Assembly (NCBI GenBank): GCA_041580375.1
Contig: JBFGDZ010000096.1
Span: 1 to 13,442 of the forward strand
DNA: 13,442 nucleotides
Origin: JAPUIN01 sp041580375
Lineage (GTDB): Bacteria; Acidobacteriota; Polarisedimenticolia; Gp22-AA2
Direction: 5' to 3'
In this document: piece by piece, positions 1 through 6,441 of the stretch
How positions within the stretch are numbered: position 1 is the first letter of the stretch
Layout: each line of letters begins with the position of its first letter
Made by a program: the position numbers and the translations under genes
Notes under the pieces: model-generated
The model's input: only the letters and a program-made list of their open reading frames with translations
Told to the model about the DNA's origin: nothing
The model's database searches: none

Positions 1-1210
1 CGTTGAGCTCCAGCACCAGGAACATGGAACTAGTCTGATTGTTCACCGTGAATCCCGCCGGGGTGGGGCTGCCGACCGCCACGATGCCGTTCGTCGGTTG
101 GACGGAGTCGGAATTGACCGAGCCGTGCAGCGTCTGCAAGGAGAATGCAGACTGATTGCCGAGAAACAAGAGAGACACACGGAGGTTTTCTCCTGGAGTC
201 AGGGCGGTGTCGGAAAGGTACGCCCTGAAGACCGTGATGTGCGCGCCGTCGGGGAGGTGAACGGGCGCGAAGAGGACCGAGCCGGTCAGCGCGCCGGCCT
301 TCTGGCGAATCGCGTTGCCGCTGGCGTCGAGCCGCCAGGTGTCCATCCCGGGGTCGCGGGGCTGGAATGCGGAGGGCGGGACGTTCAGGTATCGCGTCTG
401 CGCTGTGTTGAAGCCGAGGCCCCCCGACATGAGGTTCCCGCTGATCGTCGCGTTGCCGACCACGTCGAGCGCCTCTTTCGGCACGGTCGTCCCGACGCCG
501 ACCCGGCCGGCGGCCGCGTCGACGGTGAACCGGGCCGCGCCGGTCCCCTCGTGGAAGAAGAATCTCCCGTTGCTCTGGCGAAACGCCGTGAAATTGGCCG
601 GGTGGATCTCGATCGCTCCCAGGGCCTGTCCCGCCGCCACCAGAAAGAGAGTGCCGGTGCTTTGCACAGTCGTCGAGGAGCCGGAGGGGGAGAAGAAGAG
701 ATTCCCCGTCATCGTGTCGCCTGCTTTGCTCACATAGACCGGATGCGGGTTGGCGAGCGCGGCGTGGGCGGCGATGTCGGCGTCGACACCCGCCTCGATC
801 TGCGACAGGGTCTGGGTGCCGAGCCGGTCGGCGGCGAGGGCGAACGGAACGCTCGACAGGCGCTGGCGTGGGGAGAGGATCGCCCCGTCCACCGTCACCT
901 CCAACCATCGGTCGGGCGACAGGAGAAGATTCGAGGTCAGGGGCGTCACCGTCCCGAGCAGGAAATCGACCGACCCGCTCCCGAGATCGATCGACGTCGG
1001 CCCCTCGCTCCAGAGAAGCGTTCCGCCCGTGTCGCGGTCGTACAGGCGGAAGATCAGTGTGTGCGCGCCGGTGAGCGGCGTCCCTGTGGCGTCGGTGAGG
1101 CGCGCCTGGTAGCGGATGAGCGACGGCGGGTCCGCCAGCGCGATAGCGGCGGTCGCCAGCATGACCGCCACGGAGATCACGAGAGCCCGGGTTCTTTTCG
1201 ATCGCGTCAT
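1..1210 (-). CDS. Secreted tail-fibre-like surface protein (3' end beyond window)
   Basis: About 403 residues are visible and the frame is open to the left edge, so the C-terminus is missing. The N-terminus is a clear signal peptide: basic start (MTRSKRTRA), hydrophobic core, and cleavage after AIALA near residue 26. Next comes 'LIRYQARLTDATGTPLTG', a mature start often seen in exported bacterial proteins related to phage tail fibres. KAGDTMTGNL at residues 162-171 is a classic tail-fibre repeat motif. RVGVGTTVPKEALDVVGNAT near residues 233-252 resembles the 'GIGTTSPxxxLDVxGN' segment found before trimerising fibre domains. The visible end (from about residue 285, APVHLPDGAHITVF) looks like a beta-sandwich head. 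The start is ATG at 1208-1210, with GAGG at 1217-1220 six bases upstream. The gene follows the protease gene by 90 bp on the same strand and may share its transcript. No phage structural genes are near, so a cell-surface fibre is more likely than a virion part (inference). The ligand is unknown. Confidence 0.85.
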   Translation of the reverse strand, partial: MTRSKRTRALVISVAVMLATAAIALADPPSLIRYQARLTDATGTPLTGAHTLIFRLYDRDTGGTLLWSEGPTSIDLGSGSVDFLLGTVTPLTSNLLLSPDRWLEVTVDGAILSPRQRLSSVPFALAADRLGTQTLSQIEAGVDADIAAHAALANPHPVYVSKAGDTMTGNLFFSPSGSSTTVQSTGTLFLVAAGQALGAIEIHPANFTAFRQSNGRFFFHEGTGAARFTVDAAAGRVGVGTTVPKEALDVVGNATISGNLMSGGLGFNTAQTRYLNVPPSAFQPRDPGMDTWRLDASGNAIRQKAGALTGSVLFAPVHLPDGAHITVFRAYLSDTALTPGENLRVSLLFLGNQSAFSLQTLHGSVNSDSVQPTNGIVAVGSPTPAGFTVNNQTSSMFLVLELN

Positions 1211-1300
1211 CGTTCACCTCGCATCCTATGCCTCACTCCGACGCCGGGACGCCGCGGGCGGGGGCTACGTGCCGCCGCCCAACGCGTCGGGGCGTCGATC
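1211..1300 (-). other. Short intergenic gap between protease and fibre-like genes
   Basis: Ninety bases separate the protease stop from the fibre-like start. The gap holds the ribosome binding site of the fibre-like gene (GAGGTGA at 1214-1220). I see no sigma-70-like promoter and no convincing terminator hairpin with a T-run, so read-through from the protease gene is plausible. Confidence 0.5.
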
Positions 1301-4300
1301 TCATGGACAGGGTCCGTCATTTCGCCTCAGGACGCCGGCCGAGTCGGTCCCGAGCGGGCCCTCTCCCAGGGCGTTCGCGCCCGTGACCGCGTACCAGAAT
1401 CCCTCGCCGATCGGGGGCGCCGTCGCGTCCGTCAGATCGGGCCGTCCGTCGGCGTCGGAATCGCCGACGCCGTCGCCACCGGGTGTCAGACAGTCGGCCG
1501 CGGAGGTCGCGACGCCGCCCGGTGCGAGTCCCGACACGAAGCCGCGGTAGACCAGATGGCGCGTGGCGCCCGGGGCCGGTCGCCACTCCAGGGTCGCGAT
1601 GGCTCCGCCCGTCACCTGGAGATCGGACGTCCCGATCGAAACGACCGGCACCGCGATGTAGACGGTGCCCGGGCTCGTGACGGCGTCGGCCGGCGCGCCG
1701 AGCACGATCTCCGTCGTGCCGGTGCCGTCCAGATCCCCGGCGCCCGCGAGCGACTCGCCCAGCCGCTCGAACGCGGCCCGACCGTTGAACACGATCCCCG
1801 GCTGCGTGACGCCGGTCTCCTCCAGGCCGATCTCGCCGGGCGGGCGGACGATCTGGCTGAGGATCAGATACGCCCGCCCGGCGTCGGTCAGCGGGCCGGC
1901 CGGGCCGGGCACGTCGACCCCCGGCGCGCCGAGCAGGATGTCGTTCACGGCGTCGGCGTTCAGATCGCCGGCGCCCCGGATGGTCGTCCCGGCGCGATCC
2001 CCGCTCGACTCGCCCATGTAGATCACCGCCTCGAACTCCGCAATGGCGCTGACGGCCCCGGTGAAATCCCGCAGCACGACGGCCTGGGCGGGGGAACCGT
2101 CCTTGGGCGCGTCCTCCGCGCCGGCCCGCGGCGCGATCCCGGGCGGCGACCCCGGCACGGCGCCGGCCGTGGCGATGGGGGACGAGCCGCCGCTCGTCGA
2201 CGGCATCCCGAGACAGATCGTGCCGCTCGTCCGGCGCTTGATCGGGTTGCGCCCCGGGTCGGTCACCTCGCTCGGGACGACCACGCCGCCGCCCGTGAGG
2301 ACGCGCCCCTCGAAGCTCATGCCCGGCCCCCCGATCAAAATGTCGGGCTCGCCGTCGCCGGTGACGTCGTGCTCGCCCGACACGTCGAAGCCGGCGTTCG
2401 CGCCGTCCGTCTCGCCCAAAAAGACGACGCCCGCCACGGTCAGGCCGACGTCGCGCAGATCGACGCTGCCGGAGGGGAACCCCTCGGCGCCGAGCACCGT
2501 GTGCACGATCCCCGCGTCGATGAGGATGATCGGGGCCGCCGGGCGATTGTCGAGGACGTCGGCGTACGGGCTGGCGATGATCAGATCGTCCACGCCGTCC
2601 GCGTTGCGGTCGCGCCATCCGGAGAGGGACGACCCGGCGGCGTCCCCCTCGTTCTCGCCCAGGAACGCGACGCCCGGGACGTCCATGCCCACCTCGGCGA
2701 GCTGGACGGCGCCCGGACCCTCGAGGCGCGAGGAGCCGTAAAGAAGATAGGCGACCCCGGCGCCGGCGCGATCGCCCGCGGCGTCCGCCACCGTGCGCCC
2801 GGGCGCGCCGACGAGCAGGTCGAGCCGCCCGTCGTGGTTGAAGTCGCCGGCGGCCGCGACCGCCTCCCCGGCGCGATCCCCCGCGCCGACCCCCGCGATG
2901 ACGACGCCGCACGGTCCGGCCACGCCGCACGGTCCGGGGGCCGTGCAGGCCGCCGCGTCGCCGATGTTGGAGAGGCTCACCGGCGAGCAGACCGCGTGCA
3001 GGTCGGCCTGCCCGAAGACGAGATAGGCGGCGCCTCCGGCGACGGCGTCGGGCCGCGCTCCCGGGGCACCGATCAGGAAATCGCCGATGCCGTCGCGATT
3101 GACGTCCCCGACGAACGCGACGGACGCACCTGCCTCGTCACCCGTGTTCGCCCCGTGGAAGCGGATCGTCGCTCCGGCGCCCCCCGTCACGACGCCTCCG
3201 CCGCCCAGGATCAGCACCGCCTCGCCCGAATCGGGGGCGCCGCCGTCGGCGCCCGGCGCGCCGATGAGCAGATCGGAAAACCCGTCGCCGTTGACGTCGC
3301 CGTCCGAGTCGACCGCGCTGCCGTAGAGGTCCGACGACTCCACGCCGGTCGAGAAGGAGCCCTCCACGCCCGATCCGATCGTGTCGACCGGGATGACGGG
3401 CGGATCGGTGCGCGACGTGGTGCGGAACGAGGCGCCCGCGAACGTCACCGGCAGTGGGGGCGCGTCGAGATCGGTCACGGTGGGCGGCACGACGACGCGG
3501 TAGTCGGTGGCGGGATCGAGGTTCGCCACCGGGTCGAGCGTGACCGTGCGGCCGTCCTGCGCGACGACGCCGAGCACCGGGACGATCGACGGACCCGGCC
3601 CCTCGAGCCGGATCGACGCGGGGCTTCCGGGGACGCCGATGCTCGCCACGCTCATCGGCTCGCTGAAGCGCACCTCGACCGAGGCGGTTAGCGGCACCTC
3701 GAAGGATCGGTCCGGCGGCACGACGCGGAGGACGACCGGGGGATCGCAGCGGTCGCCGGCGCCGTTGTCGTTCCCGTCGATCTGCTGCGCGTTCGCGACG
3801 AAGATGCAGTTGTCGTGCAGGTCGCACACGCCGTCGCCGTCCGCGTCGCCCGAGCCCGGGCAGGGATCCGACGCGTCGGCCACGCCGTCCCCGTCGGCGT
3901 CGGGGGCGGGCCCGTGCGCCGGGATCCCCGCGGCCACGATGTCGCCGTCGAGGCTCGACGCCGCGCTTCCCAGGCCGGTCGGGATCTGCCCGTGCAGCAC
4001 GATCTTCAGCGGGCTCGCATCCCCGCTCGAGGAGCCGCCGCCCGCCGTGACGCCCGGACGGTCGGCCCGCGACGGCGGGATCGGATCGAGCCTCAGATAG
4101 TACGGCCCCGCCGTCAGGCCGCCGAGGCCGTCGAAATCGTCGTCCCCCACCGAGGCGACGGCGACGACGACGTCGCCGCCCGCCGGCGGCGCGTACTCGA
4201 GCGCCGGATCGACGAGCCGTTCGCCGCTGGCCGGATCGGGGATCGGCAAGGCCGACGGCGTCACTTCGACGCCGAGAGGATTGAACAGGCCGACCCGCGC

Positions 4301-5710
4301 CCGGAGCGCGGATCCCAGATCCGGGTCGGCCGCGGCGACGTCGACGCGCAGTCGCCAGCCCTGCGGGACGAAGATGCGGAAGTAATCGACGTCGCCCGGA
4401 ATGATGACGTCCCCGACGACCGCGGCGCCCGCGATCGGCGTCGCGCTGGCGAACGTGTCGTTGGCCGCCCCCGCCTGATCGTTCGTCAGCAGGCCGAGAT
4501 CGTTCAGGATGATGTTCTGATCGATCAGAAGGGAGCCCGGCCGGACGTTCAGGAACATTTTCGCATCCGGGCGATCGCCGGTCCCCCCGGCGGTCTCGGG
4601 CGCGCTCAGGAACTCGGCCGGCCCGGGCAGCCGCGTCACGATCCCGCTCTGCGCGATCCGCCCCACGGAGACGTCGTTGACGAAGGCGGACGCGATCGGG
4701 CGCACCTCGACCGAATAGTTTCCCGGCGGCAGCCCCCGGAAACTGAAGAAGCCGGGCGGCCCGTCGTCCCCGGACACGGTGCTGGAGGAGCGCGAGAAGC
4801 GATCGGCGGCGTCCCGGATGATGACGTTCGCGCCGTTCACCCCGTCGAAGCCATTGGGCGCGAGGATGAAGCCCTCGACGGTGCCGCCCGTGCCCGGGAA
4901 CGACGCGGCGGGGTAGAGGGACGACAGCGCGAGCAGGTCGTCCAGGTGCAGCGACACGAGCGTCGCGTCGTCCTCGGACTGCACGGCGTACATCGAGGGC
5001 AGCAGGACGTTGTTGCCGGGCAGACCGTCGAAGGCGACCTCGCGGTTCAGGTCGGCGTGATCGAGATTGCAGAAGTGCCCCGCCTCGTGCAGGATGAGCG
5101 CCCGCAACCCGTCCAGGCCGGACAGCTCGCAGGGGGATCGCAGGTCGCTGATGCCGTCGAAGCAGGCACCGTTGAGGAGGATGGCCGCCTCCCGCAGCTC
5201 CATCCCGACGAGGAACTCCAGGCGCGCCGCCCCCTCGACGTCGTTGCGCGCCGTCAGCCCCAGGATCTGATCGAGGATCCGCCCGTCGGCGTCGAAGACG
5301 ACCGGGCTCCGCCCGTCGTTCGGCACGCCGAAGTAGAACGGCCAGTTCGACTCGGTGACGTCGACCGGCAGGTGGCCGGTCATGCGGAAGGCGATCGACG
5401 CCGTGTCGACTCTCTCCAGCGTGTCGAACGCCTCGCGGACCAGCCGGGTGGCCTGCGAGTTCGACAGACTCCCCAGCCGCCCCCGATCGATCTGGTAGGC
5501 GACGGGGAAGGAGGTCCACAGCACCGGCCGGCCCGTGGCCGCGTCGCGGAAGCGCGCCCCGCCGGCGCGCGCGTCGCGCGACCCGGCGACCATCGCGATC
5601 GATGCTCCCGCGAGCGTCGCACAGATGAGCGCGGCGATCGCGACGCGGGAGCGCGGGCGCTCGCGGCGGAGCGCGGCGGACGCCGGCGTCACGGCGCGCG
5701 GCGTCGTCAT
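1301..5710 (-). CDS. Secreted matrixin-like zinc metalloprotease fused to a seven-bladed FG-GAP propeller
   Basis: This is a 1469-residue exported mosaic. In order: signal peptide (hydrophobic 23-43, ARA cleavage near 49); matrixin-like domain from about 60 (PVAYQID) with HEAGHFCNLDH, giving H208, E209, H212 and H218 as zinc ligands and catalytic Glu, and Met-turn PSMY at M240; carboxypeptidase-regulatory-like beta-sandwich 276-342; pre-peptidase-C-like domain about 415-545; thrombospondin type 3 calcium repeats 604-656; SbsA-like Ig domain about 654-768; seven FG-GAP blades whose calcium loops begin at 805, 869, 956, 1034, 1115, 1249 and 1326; FN3-like module 1371-1469. The usual glycine of HExxHxxGxxH is Asn here. 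I see no propeptide with a cysteine switch. The start is ATG at 5708-5710: it has GGGAGG at 5717-5722 six bases upstream, is followed by the signal peptide, and overlaps the upstream stop as ATGA. An extracellular calcium-stabilised protease is the likely role; the substrate is unknown. Confidence 0.9.
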   Translation of the reverse strand: MTTPRAVTPASAALRRERPRSRVAIAALICATLAGASIAMVAGSRDARAGGARFRDAATGRPVLWTSFPVAYQIDRGRLGSLSNSQATRLVREAFDTLERVDTASIAFRMTGHLPVDVTESNWPFYFGVPNDGRSPVVFDADGRILDQILGLTARNDVEGAARLEFLVGMELREAAILLNGACFDGISDLRSPCELSGLDGLRALILHEAGHFCNLDHADLNREVAFDGLPGNNVLLPSMYAVQSEDDATLVSLHLDDLLALSSLYPAASFPGTGGTVEGFILAPNGFDGVNGANVIIRDAADRFSRSSSTVSGDDGPPGFFSFRGLPPGNYSVEVRPIASAFVNDVSVGRIAQSGIVTRLPGPAEFLSAPETAGGTGDRPDAKMFLNVRPGSLLIDQNIILNDLGLLTNDQAGAANDTFASATPIAGAAVVGDVIIPGDVDYFRIFVPQGWRLRVDVAAADPDLGSALRARVGLFNPLGVEVTPSALPIPDPASGERLVDPALEYAPPAGGDVVVAVASVGDDDFDGLGGLTAGPYYLRLDPIPPSRADRPGVTAGGGSSSGDASPLKIVLHGQIPTGLGSAASSLDGDIVAAGIPAHGPAPDADGDGVADASDPCPGSGDADGDGVCDLHDNCIFVANAQQIDGNDNGAGDRCDPPVVLRVVPPDRSFEVPLTASVEVRFSEPMSVASIGVPGSPASIRLEGPGPSIVPVLGVVAQDGRTVTLDPVANLDPATDYRVVVPPTVTDLDAPPLPVTFAGASFRTTSRTDPPVIPVDTIGSGVEGSFSTGVESSDLYGSAVDSDGDVNGDGFSDLLIGAPGADGGAPDSGEAVLILGGGGVVTGGAGATIRFHGANTGDEAGASVAFVGDVNRDGIGDFLIGAPGARPDAVAGGAAYLVFGQADLHAVCSPVSLSNIGDAAACTAPGPCGVAGPCGVVIAGVGAGDRAGEAVAAAGDFNHDGRLDLLVGAPGRTVADAAGDRAGAGVAYLLYGSSRLEGPGAVQLAEVGMDVPGVAFLGENEGDAAGSSLSGWRDRNADGVDDLIIASPYADVLDNRPAAPIILIDAGIVHTVLGAEGFPSGSVDLRDVGLTVAGVVFLGETDGANAGFDVSGEHDVTGDGEPDILIGGPGMSFEGRVLTGGGVVVPSEVTDPGRNPIKRRTSGTICLGMPSTSGGSSPIATAGAVPGSPPGIAPRAGAEDAPKDGSPAQAVVLRDFTGAVSAIAEFEAVIYMGESSGDRAGTTIRGAGDLNADAVNDILLGAPGVDVPGPAGPLTDAGRAYLILSQIVRPPGEIGLEETGVTQPGIVFNGRAAFERLGESLAGAGDLDGTGTTEIVLGAPADAVTSPGTVYIAVPVVSIGTSDLQVTGGAIATLEWRPAPGATRHLVYRGFVSGLAPGGVATSAADCLTPGGDGVGDSDADGRPDLTDATAPPIGEGFWYAVTGANALGEGPLGTDSAGVLRRNDGPCP
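2903..2938. repeat. 18-bp direct tandem duplication inside the propeller
   Basis: Two adjacent 18-base units (2903-2920 and 2921-2938) share 16 consecutive identical bases, ACGCCGCACGGTCCGG. They keep the reading frame of the protease gene and encode GPCGVA followed by GPCGVV, in the cysteine-bearing loop between blades 2 and 3. Either replication slippage or selected loop growth would explain it. Confidence 0.85.
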
Positions 5711-6303
5711 GGTCCGCCTCCCTTCGCCAGATCGCGCAGGAGCCCCGCGAGGCGCTGCAGATCGATCGGACCGCGCGCGTCGCGATCGAGCCCGCGTCCC
5801 TTCAGCAGGCCTCCGGGGACGTCGCGGAGCAGCCGGTCGTTGCCCCGCCCGTTCATCGCGAGCGCGGACCCGTCGGGGCGCCGCGCGACGCGGAAGCGGC
5901 CCTGGCCGAGACCGATCGGGGCGGAGAAGCCGGCGCCGCTCTCCGGATAGAGGATCACGAGGGCCTCCTCGCCGATCTCGAAGGAGGGAAGCCCGAACAG
6001 GAGAGGCCGATCGGGCGTGCCGGGGATGCGCACCGCCGTCGGGCCGCGGCCGACGCCCTTGATCGGATCGGTCACGGCGAAGACGTAGGTCGTGATCTGA
6101 AGCCCCGTCGCGGGATCGACCGCCACGCTCCGCGACGTGCACCGTCCCGCGAAAATCCGGCCGGCCCGATCGGCCATGTCCGCGAGGCCGAGCGAGCGGA
6201 CTCGCGTCGCATGAAGCGGCGAGGCGATCAGAAGGCCCAGGACCAGAACCGTCGGGCCGACGATCGGACGATGAGAGCGCAGGATTCCGCGCGCTTTTCG
6301 CAT
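5707..6303 (-). CDS. Small secreted companion of the metalloprotease (unknown function)
   Basis: The gene encodes 198 residues. The N-terminus is a signal peptide with basic start MRKARGILRSHR, hydrophobic core PTVLVLGLLIAS, and likely cleavage after HA near residue 32. The mature part reads RVRSLGLADMADRAGRIFAG, then TTYVFAVTDPIKG, then a block around EEALVILYPESGAGFSAPIG and GLGQGRFRV. I recall similar small secreted proteins beside matrixin-like genes in Acidobacteria-like genomes, but know of no assigned function. There is one cysteine (GRCTSRS) in the mature part. The stop TGA overlaps the protease start as ATGA (5707-5710), so the two proteins are probably made together by coupled translation. 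The start is ATG at 6301-6303, with GGAG at 6312-6315. A chaperone, inhibitor or partner of the protease is an inference from position and from the lack of a protease propeptide. Confidence 0.85.
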   Translation of the reverse strand: MRKARGILRSHRPIVGPTVLVLGLLIASPLHATRVRSLGLADMADRAGRIFAGRCTSRSVAVDPATGLQITTYVFAVTDPIKGVGRGPTAVRIPGTPDRPLLFGLPSFEIGEEALVILYPESGAGFSAPIGLGQGRFRVARRPDGSALAMNGRGNDRLLRDVPGGLLKGRGLDRDARGPIDLQRLAGLLRDLAKGGGP

Positions 6304-6321
6304 CCCTATGACTCCGTAGGG
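6304..6321 (-). other. Possible 5' leader hairpin around the companion gene's ribosome binding site
   Basis: Arms CCCTA (6317-6321) and TAGGG (6304-6308), read on the minus strand, flank an 8-base loop that contains the GGAG binding site. The 3' arm touches the ATG. The stem is only 5 bp, so it may be chance. Confidence 0.3.
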
Positions 6322-6369
6322 AAAACCCGTATGCGCGTCGGCGGACGTGGGGGAGATCCGATTATGCGT

Positions 6370-6400
6370 AGTATCTCCGACGAGCGCCGGAGCGTGTCAA
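6370..6400 (-). promoter_or_regulatory. Sigma-70-like promoter candidate for the protease operon
   Basis: Read on the minus strand, a perfect TTGACA (6395-6400) is followed after 19 bases by GATACT (6370-6375), which matches four of six bases of TATAAT. The spacer is slightly long. It points at the companion and protease genes, about 66 bases upstream of the ATG. An inverted repeat CTCCG/CGGAG (6375-6379 and 6388-6392) fills the spacer and could be an operator. The kinase start is only about 40 bases from the -35 on the other side, so a repressor here could affect both genes. No equally good promoter was found for the kinase. Confidence 0.45.
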
Positions 6401-6441
6401 GATCAATTGTGACGGAAGGACGAGAGCCGACGGGGTGACCG

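Noticed and set aside
98..3691. Very long open frame on the plus strand (1197 codons)
   Set aside because: It lies antisense to the fibre-like and protease genes, runs across their boundary, and translates to Arg/Ala/Gly-rich low-complexity protein with no motif. Such frames are normal opposite GC-rich genes.
5593..5710. Lipoprotein signal for the protease (cysteine in LICATL)
   Set aside because: The residue before the cysteine is Ile, not Gly, Ala or Ser, so there is no lipobox; an ordinary signal peptide ending in ARA fits.
3815..5950. Long plus-strand open frame opposite the protease
   Set aside because: Antisense shadow with biased composition and no recognisable domain; the minus strand holds the zinc motif, calcium repeats and signal peptide.
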